Part shown: one piece after another, positions 12,022 to 22,255 of the stretch
How positions within the stretch are numbered: the stretch's first letter is position 1
Layout: each line of letters begins with the position of its first letter
Source of the DNA: Phyto melanocephala
Lineage: Eukaryota > Arthropoda > Insecta > Diptera > Rhinophoridae
Direction: 5' to 3'
Assembly (NCBI GenBank): GCA_941918925.1
Contig: OW799234.1
Coordinates: 111,637,128 to 111,701,127, forward strand
DNA length: 64,000 nucleotides
The notes under the pieces: model-generated
Databases searched by the model: none
Told to the model about the DNA's origin: nothing
What the model saw: only the letters and a program-made list of their open reading frames with translations
Made by a program: the position numbers and the translations under genes

Positions 12022-13704
12022 CCCTAGCTCTGGCACTATTTACATATGTAAATATATCGATTTTAAAAACGTGATAACTTATATATTTGTGATCCGATCT
12101 CGACTATTTTTGGACTCAGTGACTAATTTTTTATGTTTTATGGAAAAATAGGGGAACATTTTTAAAAAAGTTAAATTTAGATCCATTTTTTGACATTTTC
12201 TTGAAATTTCTTTATTATGTGGCACTATTTACATTTGTAAATATGTTAACATTACTTATTTATTTGTATGTAGTTCAATTTATTTTTTCAATGGAAAGAA
12301 AAATAGTAAGCGAATAAAAATATATTTAATTTTTTAGGCATTGGTTGCACTTTGTTTGGACTTTGCTATGCTCAATGCAAACAGGTTTTTTACATAGACC
12401 GCATGCTTCTCGAGTGGACCGCTTTCTTTTATTGTTCTCTCGAGAACATATGTAGCAAGCGCCCCTTACTTTTGAACGTCCACGGTCGTCTTCATCTGGA
12501 ACAAAATCTTTAGCTGAGTCCCTAATTAGTGATTCTATAGGAACACCCATTATGCATTCGATTGCAGTCCTTGTTGGAAAGTATGATAGGACTCGAGGAA
12601 TTTTTCCTCTTGGCTTACACGACTGCTCTCCTAATTCTAAAAGAAACAGACGACGACCATCTATTAGTGTAGTAAATTTTATTTTAAAAAATCTCCTCCT
12701 TTAGATTTAATATTTATATTATATAAGTTGCAAAAGCATATATGTATATCTAGAATATTATAAAAAATTGCAAGAAGCCAACGGTTTGTTTTCCGTTTCG
12801 TCGAATATTCCGTTAACATGTGGTCCATTACATCAACCCCTCCTTTTGTTTGGTTATAAAACAATATGATATTTTGTTTTTTATTTATATCAGATATTGT
12901 GTCATCACACGGCATTGTGGACAGCAAATTAACGGCCTTTTTTGTGAAGAAATTGTCTTGTTTTCACTATATCCGAAGATAGTTGAATATTCAGCTCGTT
13001 GCGAAGATGGTTAAAAATCGGAGGGCAAATATGGTTTATTTTGTTTATTGTTCCAACCATTCTGTAAGTGTATTAGCTAAAGAAAGGCTTTTAAAAAAGT
13101 TGTCACAGGTAACATTTCTCCCAGGGTTTTTTATATGGTTTAACCAAGTCTTTAACAACTCTCACCCTGATTTTTCTTTCTATCGTTACCCAATTTGCCA
13201 GTATATATTTGCCCAGTAAGTAGGTAGTACGATTTTGCATCACATACCCACCACAACTTTATACCGTATTTAGCCGGTTTAGAAGGAATATATCGGGTAA
13301 ATTTTGTGCGGCCTCAGAAAGGAAAAAGCTGTTCCTCCACTGTCAAATTTTCGCTTGGCCTGTAGTTTTGTTGCAAATTTGCATTCATCATTTGAAACAT
13401 TTCAGAAATTGGTGCTGCTTTGTCTGTTATAGATCTCTAATTACTCGTTATTTGCTGATCAAACGGAATAAATCCTGAAATTTTTTAAAAGCTTTTTGAA
13501 GATATGGTTGCTCGATACAACCAAGCCTTTCGCTGTTGGAATGATGAGATCCCATTGTAATTAGTATCCCAAAGTATGCACTAAATTGTTCCCCAGAAAT
13601 ATCCTCTTTTTTTAATATGTCACGAAAAACACTTGAGAGAAAAAATATTTACAAATGTAAATAGTGCCAGAATTCGAAGAAAAAAATTGGTGCCAGAGCT
13701 AGGG
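12022..13704 (-). mobile_element. piggyBac-family element, internally deleted
   Basis: The element begins CCCTAGCTCTGGCAC and ends with the exact inverse GTGCCAGAGCTAGGG. TTAA lies directly outside both ends (12018-12021 and 13705-13708), the target site that piggyBac always duplicates. Subterminal copies of GGCACTATTTACATNTGTAAAT lie at 12030, 12220 and, inverted, 13654. At 1683 bp it is shorter than typical autonomous piggyBac elements (about 2.4 kb) and has lost the N-terminal part of the transposase. Perfect 15-bp ends on a heavily mutated gene suggest late mobilisation in trans, or chance retention. Confidence 0.92.
12326..13600 (-). pseudogene. piggyBac transposase pseudogene (DDE_Tnp_1_7 type)
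   Basis: In minus-strand order: EDISGEQFSAYFGILI; then TVEEQLFPF and YIPSKPAKYGIK, the region of the first catalytic Asp (DEQL in the family, here EEQL); then NVTCDNFFKSLSL, with the second Asp in CDN; then FYNQTKGGVDVMDHM and STKRKTNRWLLAIFYNILD, which carry the third and fourth Asp. The last 74 residues form the C-terminal cysteine-rich domain with spacing C-x2-C ... C-x2-C-x4-C-x2-H ... C-x2-C, a cross-brace zinc domain that binds the element ends in this family. At least four frameshifts or stops split the gene, and the N-terminal third is missing. It is inactive. Confidence 0.9.
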
Positions 13705-13708
13705 TTAA

Positions 13709-15773
13709 ACGCTGCTCAAATGGACATCAATCAATATTAACGAGTGATGTGCCAAAAGTTAGTCGTTGATGAGCTACTTTTATGCACTTTTACATGATAG
13801 CCATTGAAGTTATTAGTTTAAACTTTTAACGCAAACTCTCGACAACAACAAACTCACCAGACAACGCTGCAATTTAGTTGGGGTGGTTCTTAAGCGATTT
13901 GTATACGTTAACAATGTGAGACCACCAACAAAGTATGTTGCATGTAAGTAAAAAGAAAAATCAAACAAATTGTCTTTGAAATCATTTTAAACCCAGTGTC
14001 TGTCCACTAAACACACTTTGCAGCGTTTAAACATTGCAATGAGGTAAAAAAAATAAAAAATATATCTCACATAAATTAATTAAAATGAGCACAATTTTGA
14101 AGCGGCGTTCTTCTTATTATATTTTAAATAAAATGAAATTAATTTAAATTATGTTTAATTTATTTCGTTTGAAAATGTTAAGGAGTAAAATGAGTTTTCT
14201 GATCAATTCTTATCTTATCTTAAAAAGCTTCATTGTACGGCTGTAATTGGTGATTTTAAGATTTCGCGGAAGAGAAAGTAGTTGTGATTGATGTTTGATA
14301 ATCATAAACTGAAATTTTAAAATTAGCTTCTTTTTATTCATTTTGAATTATAAATACTTTGTTTGTAAGCATCAGTTAAGCGGCAAAGTAAAAAATTAAA
14401 TAAATTAAGGTTAAAGTTTAAAGAATAAAAATCAATACCAATTGTTTGTTTTACTAATTATATGTCAGAAACAGACAAACTGGGACCAAATCCTGACATA
14501 CAAACTCGGTTTTAATTTTACTCACACTTTGAAACTGGCTGTGCTTTTGTTGTTAATATTTTAATAATAGTTCCTAAATTACGATCACATTTCCCATTAC
14601 AATATTTTGCAAAGCAAACATTGGCAGTATTAATATTTTCAAAGTTCATTGAACTGCAACAACCCAACAATATTAAAACAATCCAAAGTTGCAACACTGT
14701 TGCCAACAAACTACTGTTAAATCTTATTAGATAATCATATAATTATAATTCGTTTTTATGATCAAAAACACCACAATAAACATCATAAGTTCTAGTACTG
14801 ATTAACGTCAATAATGGATTTAAATTGGCTCTGATTAACCCTGCCACGCAAACACAATCATAATGAACTAATTTTATGGTTTAATGACAACCAATATAAA
14901 TAAGTTCAGGCAGGCTGAATGATTTTTTCTTTGCCTCACTTTTCGTTGGAATGATTAACCAAACGGTCTGTTCTTTGCGAATATTTATCTGGATTGCTTG
15001 AATTTGTCTACCATAAAAGTTTGATCAAGAGAGAATAAAAGTGGCTTCCGCATTCACAGCACAGTCAGTATCTACTGTTTTCTTAACAAAAATATGGAAA
15101 ATGAACTGCACAAGAGCTGAGGTCATAAATTAAAGTTTTGAATTTCATAATTTATTCTTTTTATCTAAATTAGCCATCATCGAAATTCGCAGGTTCTTTA
15201 GAGACACGCGATTTTATTTCGTTGAATGGCGTTGCTGTAACTGACATACAATGTGTCTGCCTGCCAATGTCAATATGTTTTTCAAAAATTTATGCATGCA
15301 AAATACAATATGATTATATGAACATATTGAACAATTTTCAAGGATTTTTTCACTCAATATTATGTGACAAATAATAAATTATTTAATTTTAATTACAGCA
15401 AATATGTAGTTAAACGAAACTGCAAGTATTTAAATATTTTCATGAGAACAAAATTTTATTACACCATTATAAAAGTCTTCTATATTTAAATATATTTTTT
15501 TGGTTAAACTATTTTGATGCCGCAGAAAATAAGTAAAAGTCACTATTATTATTTAAATATATTCATAACTAGTTAGCATTTCATAAAAAATCGAACTAAC
15601 TCTAATCAAAAATAAATATTTTTTACAAAATTCTTCCACTGTTTTTTTTTTCGTAGCTTTTATCAAACATGATTAAAGTATTTTCTAGTCTCGCTGACTA
15701 CGGTTCTTCTCCAAGTCGCTTTAGATCTTCCAACTCCACGCTGTTCCTTCAAATGCCACTCAAAGCCAGAGTA
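13709..15773. other. A+T-rich sequence, one exon-like frame
   Basis: No repeat or gene was assigned, apart from the weak minus-strand exon-like frame at 14518-14744 listed separately. Confidence 0.4.
14518..14744 (-). CDS. possible internal or first exon of a small secreted protein (weak)
   Basis: A minus-strand open stretch contains a hydrophobic run (LATVLQLWIVLILLGCCSS) followed by a short segment with several cysteines (NVCFAKYCNGKCDRNLG). It ends at AAAGT|GTGAGTAA, which would be a strong fly splice donor. There is no in-frame ATG before the hydrophobic run; the first is just after it. An upstream exon would be needed, and AACAG or TAATAAG near 14715-14730 could act as acceptor. I recognise no family. 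It may equally be chance: the window is A+T-rich and hydrophobic frames are common. Only transcript data or conservation in a related fly would decide. Confidence 0.18.
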
Positions 15774-16525
15774 TGTAATTATACCCTTCTGCTGTGGTAC
15801 CAAGGGTATATGTGACAGCTCATAGAGAAAGGGACCTAAGGGTCAAAACATGTTTTGTTCAGGAGAGCCATTTTAAAGATTAATTGATTTTTCTATTTTT
15901 TTAAATTGATCATAAGGAAAAAAATAAATTTTTTGTAGTTTCGTAAAATCAAGTTATTTTGTTAATTTAGTAGGAGAAAAAATGAAAATAAATAAATTTT
16001 ACCGTTAGGTCCCTTTCTATTTGCGCTTAGAATCGTCGGCTTCACTTTTATAAAACGCGCATATCTCTGGGAGGGAACACTCTTGTGGCATGGGATCGAT
16101 CTAATTCGATGCTCAGATGTTGTCCACATCAAAAAAAAAAAATAAGTGAAATTTTTTTTTTACGCTGGCCCCTTTCTCTATGCGCTGCCACATTTATAGA
16201 TTTGTAATTTCCGTTAATTCCGTTGTAATTTCTACAATATTGACTAACGACCTCACAAAGTATATATTTTCTGAAAGCTTATGAATAGGGGAGTCAATGA
16301 AGAATTATCCATCTGTCCGGTTGCCTGTGTGTATGTTGAAATCAACTTTTTTAAGCATACCTCTCCCCCACAAACACACATCGACAAAACTCATGTAAGA
16401 TATTACAATGACTGAAATATTTATGAGCAGATCTGTATTGAAACTCAGAATAATAGCACAATAACTTTATAAGATATAAGCAAATGAACACGACTGCTTC
16501 TACTTTTTTGCCATATTTTTATCAC
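15774..16525 (+). mobile_element. X-family repeat copy, degenerate, split by an inverted-repeat element
   Basis: The left part (15776-15810, TATACCCTTCTGC ... AAGGGTATA) matches the left end of the X copies at 21013 and 44054. After the insertion it resumes with TATAGATTTG ... CACAAAGTATATATTTTCTGAAAGCTTATGAATAGGGGAGTC split over 16196-16290, then GTTGAAATCAACTTTTT and diverged body to about 16525. The T-tract and the right end are not found, so this copy is truncated. Confidence 0.65.
15811..16192. mobile_element. inverted-repeat (fold-back/MITE) element inside an X repeat
   Basis: Terminal inverted repeats of 26 bp (TGTGACAGCTCATAGAGAAA at the left, continuing to 15836; its partner ends at 16192) differ at three positions. 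The interior is non-coding. A third, weaker internal copy of the CCCTTTCTAT motif lies at 16011-16020. Compared with other X copies (GGGTATATATAGG), the flanks GGGTATA and TTTATAG fit a 2-bp TA duplication plus one later change. Confidence 0.65.
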
Positions 16526-18517
16526 AAAAATTTAAATTTTCCAGCCATAGGACAATTTATAGACACGGTTTGTGACTATTTATATTTTCGGTATGCCTCT
16601 GGAGATTCTCATGAAAAATTTTGAACAAACTGATCACTAAACGGCAAAGCTCTAGTACTTCAGTGTTTTTCCTAAAATCTACAAAAATAGATATTTTTCA
16701 GTTTCTTTACATCCGAGAAAGGCAATTTTGGAATCAACCGAATAGCCTTGAGTATTAAAATGTAGTCATATATGGAAAGAAAAAAAATTCAAGATGGCGT
16801 CCTCCATAAAATGGCAAACATATGAGTCAAATATAGTAGTTACGACTTTGTCCCCACTAACCCCCACAATATAAATATAAAATAAAAGGGCTTGGCTAGT
16901 AGAATACTATGTAAAAATTAAAAATCAAATATGGCGTCGGAAATAATGAAATTGCGTAAAACATGAAATCTAAAACCTAAACTTATCTACGATGTGGTGT
17001 TTGTACCTATGTACATGACAGTGAAGGGTATTATCAGAATGTTTTCCAAGATTTAGTTGTTCTTGCTTGTCGGTCACTAACACACTGCTGTCGTCATCAA
17101 AAGCATGAGAATTACAATTAAGGGTGCCCGTTTTATTTTAAAAAGCCCCTTCATGTCAACTTTTTCTGTCACTGTCTGGTTCTCACGGTACTCACGTTGT
17201 CATAAAACGTTTTCTTATTTCCTTTAATTCGTATATTTCATCTGAACTGGATTAACAATTTACACATTGTCATAAAATTTTGACTTTAACAATGCCTACC
17301 AGAATGAAACAATCAATTTTTGGGGTTACTGTCCACAAATTTCGAAAACTTAAATTTTATAACTCTTTTTCTTTTTGGTGATCTGTCTCAATTCACAATT
17401 AATTTCACTTGTCGGTATTTTAATAATAGAATAACTGGACACTGTTCAAATATTTTCGAAATAACCTCTGTATCGCAAGGACGATTTACAGATTTCTATC
17501 AGGTCGATGTTCACATTTTAAGTAAAAAGTTAGACTTTTTAGACAAGACGTTGTTCTTTAACATTTATGTTGTTAGAAATTAAAAAATACCGCTTTTCCC
17601 TGGTGACATATGCAAAGGCAACATAAAAATTGCATGGAAGTGAATAATCTGATAAGATAAACATGGGCAAAGGAGTCCGCCACTCCTTTTAAATATTGTA
17701 CTAGATGTCATTATGCAACAAGCTACAACATAAAGAAATGGAATTGTGTGAGGCCTTCAAAGCTAGTTTAATTAATTAAAGCAGTACCTCGCCAGTCAAC
17801 CATAAAATTTTGTCTAACAAGTTGCCAGAGTTATGAGTTATTCTATTGTTAACATTCCGCGTGATATTATTGACCAATTGATTTGACCATTTTGAGAGGC
17901 AATATGACATTGCAGGAGTGATTATAATCGAAGAACTGTATACATTGATTTGAATGTACGATTGCAAACAAACCGTTTAATTTTTGGCGAATAATTATTA
18001 TAAGTTAAGTTTTAATTAAAGGAACTAAAAAAGTTATGGGAGCATTTAATTACTAAATATTCTAATATAATCATATTTTTTGGTCGGTTTAAAAAAGGTT
18101 TATCTTCCTAATATGATTTTACACAATCATAAAATAATCCACAAAAACAACAATATGGTCCCCCGCAACTATAATATATCCCCACGTTCTTCTTATCCAA
18201 TTATGTCCCCAAATATTTAAAGGACATAACTACCGTTTAATACTTACGTCAGAATAATATTGTTGCACCTTATAGCCCAACATAGACCTGTTGTAACAAA
18301 CCAAAACACATGTAAAAGTCCAACGCTTGACGTTCAACGCTCAACGCTCTTATTTAGGTTTGACTCTTACATTTTATGACAATTTGTGATTTTTAATACT
18401 TACAAACAGAACGTTATTTTTGTAGAGAAATTTATTTGGTTTGCTGCAATAGTTTTTTTAGACATATTTGTTTTAGCAGAACTGTATTGAAGTATTAAGA
18501 AAAATGTGTCAACAAAA
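16526..18517. other. A+T-rich sequence, no gene seen
   Basis: Open frames at 17320-17583 (plus) and 17776-17967 (minus) show no recognisable family and no convincing exon borders. I see nothing else. Confidence 0.4.
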
Positions 18518-18519
18518 TA

Positions 18520-19067
18520 AAAGGTGGTTAAATTTTAAGTATTGATGTTGATTTAAAAAAAAATACAAATTATTCAGAATATTATTGCAATTTCTTTTTA
18601 TTATGATAATGTTGGTATGGTTCAATTATGTATGGAACAAAATATCGGCCAAATATTGATGTTCAACTGTTGGGCACGAAAATGAGTCATGGTTGACCGC
18701 TCTTTTGCCACACTATCGCGAAAAACAGCAATGTTTTCTGTTCACCAAACTATGAATGCATTCACAGATGCTTTCATATTTCATACAGAACTGTTTTGCT
18801 GAAATTTAAATATTTTTCATAATTCATCCGATTGTGGACGAATTTTAACGATTATGTTGACCTAAAGAATTACGAAATGTATTTTGATTTGATCGCCCAT
18901 TTCCATAATAAGCCTTTATAGCTTTAACACGTTGCTCGATTGTGTATCTTTCCATGGTTAAAATTGAGTTAATCTGAGATTAACAAATGTCAAATGAAAT
19001 GCAGAAACAACTTGACATTTAAGTGTGGTTCAGATTCAATATCGGCCCTTAAAATTTAAACACCCTT
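18520..19067 (-). mobile_element. mariner deletion derivative with transposase N-terminus (GGTGGTTAAATTTTAAG ends)
   Basis: The ends are inverted repeats around (A)AGG(G)TG(G/T)TTAAATTTTAAG, with TA at 18518-18519 and 19068-19069. On the minus strand from 18955 a frame starts MERYTIEQRVKAIKAYYGNG and continues RSNQNTFRNSLGQHNR to a stop. This is the helix-turn-helix start of a mariner-like transposase. Further on the text is consistent with the following linker. Then it jumps to a short remnant of the C-terminal end (GGCCGATATTTTGTT, coding the ADIxF of the family's last residues), so the whole catalytic core is missing. It is the same deletion family as 53385-53998. Confidence 0.82.
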
Positions 19068-19069
19068 TA

Positions 19070-20595
19070 CATATTAATTAATAAGATTCAAAATAAAAAC
19101 TTAATTGTCATGGAGAGTATATTCTTAAAAAAGGATTTAATAAATTGAATATCTTTATATTAGTAATAAAATATTATTGTGATGAAGATGATGTAATATA
19201 GTAAAAGTCATGCGTAACCTAAGTTTTTTGAAACTGAAGTGGGGCCGTCTCTTCAAAAAAATGTATATACTTTTATCAAAAACTTTTTTTGACGTCTCAA
19301 ATAATTATAATTAGTTATCAAAGATTGCACTTGGCAATAAGTTTAGCAGGAACTAAACTTAAAAAATATTTTGTGCATTGAGAGTCTCAGTTTAATGTTC
19401 GCTTCAAATAAGCCAAACAATATACCTAATCACTAAAAATCATATTACAGCTATTATGGATAACTTGCAGTTTCATACTATGGTGAGAAGCTTTAAAAAT
19501 TTGGCACAACCAATTAAAATATTCTAATTTGTTATATCTAAAATAAAGGCCTATTTGCTAAGGCAAGGAAGGAAGGAAGGGGTCTATTTATAGTAAATAA
19601 ATTATCTAGATGTGCATAGCAGTTACTCTTGTCTACTTGTTTACACTCGCTTCTAAAAGCTTATATTAATAAAATTTGCACACACTGTTCTTTTTTGTTA
19701 CAAACTAACAGACATACTTATTCGTTGTAAAAGAGGCTTTCTGTTAAATTGTAGCAAAATTGCTCATCTTAAACGCAAGATGGTATTTGCTTTTTTTTAA
19801 TTTATTTTTTTGTTAATTAGTTTTTAAAACCGTGAAGAAGGTTATAGGGCCTCCAACAGGAAAATATATATTTATGTAACAGACATCAATCAATTTATAT
19901 TTATTTAAAGATTTAAAATGGGCTGTCAGCACTATGATGGTGGTCATTTAAAAAAAGCACAAATTGGAACAAAGTGGAACGTTAAAAGGTTTTTTTAAAT
20001 AATTTGTTCGTTAAATAAATAAACTTGCACCAGAAAAATTATTTTTTTTTTATTTTTAATTTTTTTTAAATATGCAAGTCAACAAAATATTAATTTAAGG
20101 ATGAAGATAAAATGAACGTATGAATTATCAAACCGTAGCTGGTTTAAAAAAAGCATTCCACTCGGCTAGTTGTGGGTAAATAGTATTCCATAGTATTCTT
20201 TCACAATGAATTTGTAAACTGCGAAAATTTAATATAAAAGAAACGAAATTTATTTTTGTACTTTTATTTGCAAATGGTTTTTGGTAAATTTTCAAGAAGA
20301 CTTTATGTCATATTGTTATAAATAATATCATCATTTTCTAAAATCATAAACTGATTTGGGACTACTTTATTGCTTTTTGCAAAATTTTTTATTATTTTTC
20401 TTTAATTTACACTTATATTTAATTGAACTTTTAATTAAAATTTATTGTGATTATTTTATTATTATTATTTTATTTTTGGCTTAAGTTCAATCGATAAAAA
20501 AGAAAAATTTAAAAATAAACGTATGCTTCCCATTTGCTAATTTCATTAAGTTGTTACATTAATACCGGGTGTTTTTAAATAGTTACTGACTTTTC
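19070..20595. other. A+T-rich sequence, no gene seen
   Basis: Nothing was recognised apart from homopolymer-rich stretches (for example 20042-20070 and 20380-20480). Confidence 0.45.
19566..19580. repeat. (AAGG)n short microsatellite
   Basis: About four AAGG units. Confidence 0.7.
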
Positions 20596-20599
20596 AGTT

Positions 20600-20995
20600 G
20601 GCAATACCTTTTTAACTAGCCTTCATATTGTCTGCTATAAAGTGACAAATTTTTAGTTTGGTTTGGAATTTCAATGTGAATAGACTGACGCATGAGTAGT
20701 AAAGCGTGCGTTTGGAAAATGGTCCTAAAACCAGGGGCCGAATCACGGTATTCGATCACAATCGAAATTTCACTCCAAGCGTTTCTTTAATAAATCACTT
20801 GTGGCACATGTTGTGTGACATATTCGGCCATCGTGTTAAATCGATAGCTCCTTCACAGCATGGCAACTGAATTGATGAACGAAAAGTTAGTAATTAAAGC
20901 TCTATAGCAGTCACCATTGATTGTAATGTTTTGTTCTTCATCGTTTTAGTTAAAAGAAGTGCTCACGATTGATTGCACCAGCGCATATATATATA
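20600..20995 (-). pseudogene. mariner transposase relic (middle portion)
   Basis: On the minus strand the sequence reads QNITINGDCYRAMITNFFVHQ, close to the family's VTVNxERYRxMITDFFLP, then CHTTCATSDLLKKRLE, matching ATCHTxxxxxLLxxxF after the second catalytic Asp, and then a decayed ISRN-xVxWPP segment near 20740-20770. The second Asp motif itself is GRICHTT here (QDGATCHT expected), so the catalytic residue is gone. The piece ends about 20 bp before the X element at 21013. Confidence 0.6.
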
Positions 20996-21012
20996 GCATA
21001 CCACAAAATCAG

Positions 21013-21840
21013 TTTTTATACCCTTCACACAGTGAGAAAGGGTATATATAGGTTTGTCATTCCGTGTGAAATTTCATTTCCGACCCCATAAAGTATATAA
21101 TTTCTGAAAGCATATGAATAGGGGAGTCGATTAGGCTCTGTCAGTCTGTCCGTGTGTATGTTGAAATCAACTTTTTGAAGCCCCCCGATATCGCTTGGAC
21201 CCGGGTGAGGTATTAAAATATCAGAAATATTCGGGAGTAGAACGGTATTGAAAATCAGAAACAGCGGTACATAAACAACTGAGATATGAGCAAAAACCCA
21301 TGACCACCTCGATTTTTTATTCACAAAAACAACATTACAACAACAACATACATACATACAAACGTGTATACTGATTAGAGAAAACGTGGCATCGAATCCC
21401 AGCTGAGCCAAAAAAAAATTTTTTTTTTATGTTTTTTAAAATTTTTTTTTATGTTTTTTCTTTATTTTTTATTTAATATATTATTTATATTTTTATTATT
21501 TTTTTTTAATTTTTTTTTTATTTTTTTTTTTTGATTTTTTTTTTTTGTTTTATATTTATTATATATATTTTAATTATTTTTTTAAAATTTTTTTTTAAAT
21601 TTTTTTTTTAATTTTTTTTTTTAATTTTTTTTTAATTTTTTTTTTTTTAGTTTTTTTAAACATACATACGTAAATTAATAATTTTACAATGGGATGTTTT
21701 TATATATGTATGTTTTTTATATGTATGTACGTATTTTATATGGGATGAATGGTGATACAAACTACTGTTATTGCATGACTACACGTTGTGAAGGGTATAT
21801 AAGATTCGGCACGGCCGAATATAGCGCTCTTACTTGTTTT
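21013..21840 (+). mobile_element. X-family repeat, copy X1 (most complete)
   Basis: An 828-bp unit. The left end carries TATACCCTTCACACAGTG, and the right end its inverse TGTGAAGGGTATATA, as subterminal inverted repeats. The right end then forms a GATTCGGCAC-GGCCGAATATAG hairpin followed by GCTCTTACTTGTTTT. The body has GACCCCATAAAGTATATA, a GTCTGTCC run leading into GTTGAAATCAACTTTTTG (a mini-me-like core), then a T-tract block (21411-21660). It has no coding potential; the long minus-strand frame across it is a by-product. I infer a DINE-1/Helentron-associated type from the hairpin, subterminal repeats and core; homologues are in the window at 15.8, 27.0, 44.0, 46.3 and 61.5 kb. Confidence 0.8.
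21411..21660. repeat. T-tract array inside X1
   Basis: About 250 bp of T runs (7-12 nt) broken by one to three A. The equivalent blocks in other X copies are at 44488-44750 and 61664-61812 and, as A runs, 47045-47222. Confidence 0.9.
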
Positions 21841-21984
21841 TATGTAATGGTGTCTCAACATACACTGGAGAATTATTATCACTTCAAATATGCCAGTCTT
21901 GTTAATTTACTTAATCAACCAATCAAAAGTAAGCTACATCGTTAAAAGAAATTCGCTTATTAAACTCAGTATCAAGTGCAATCT

Positions 21985-22255
21985 AAGGCCGAATTACGGC
22001 ATTCGAACGTGATCGAAATTGTAAAATTTTTATTAATATCTCTAAAGCACCCCACTTCACTATTTTTTTTGCATAGTCTACTTCGATAAACTCGAAATCA
22101 TTGTCCACTTGGAGGAAAATATTCTTAGCTTTAATGCCGATATACAGCAACAAATGTTAAAGAGGGCATCGAAAATTGGACCTCTGAGTATACTGCGTGC
22201 GAGCTAGCCGTACCGGTCATTAGCCGGAAGGCATATTTCAAATAATGTAAATCTG
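21985..22255 (+). pseudogene. mariner transposase C-terminal relic (with an opposite-strand scrap)
   Basis: From about 22045 the plus strand reads STPLHYFF, then VYFDKLETIVHLEENI, then FNADIQQQMLKRASKIG, with ILRAS and a decayed GSHMPEIIF. This matches the family order LTPLDYFLWG, VYADKPETIDHLEENI, VIADIPQQMLxRVVENW, RASRGSHMPEIIF, so it is the last quarter of the protein including the third catalytic Asp site (here His for Asp). The 35 bp before it (21990-22024) instead resemble, in the same orientation, the minus-strand relic at 20738-20772, so pieces of two mariners in opposite orientation are fused here. Confidence 0.6.

Noticed and set aside
21385..21405. ATCGAATCCCAGCTGAGCC in X1, X2 and X4 looked like a tRNA T-arm
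   Set aside because: No A box, acceptor stem or anticodon arm could be drawn around it.
21025..21411. 128-codon minus-strand frame, the longest in the window
   Set aside because: It lies wholly in X1 and is antisense to a non-coding repeat; no domain or codon pattern supports it.
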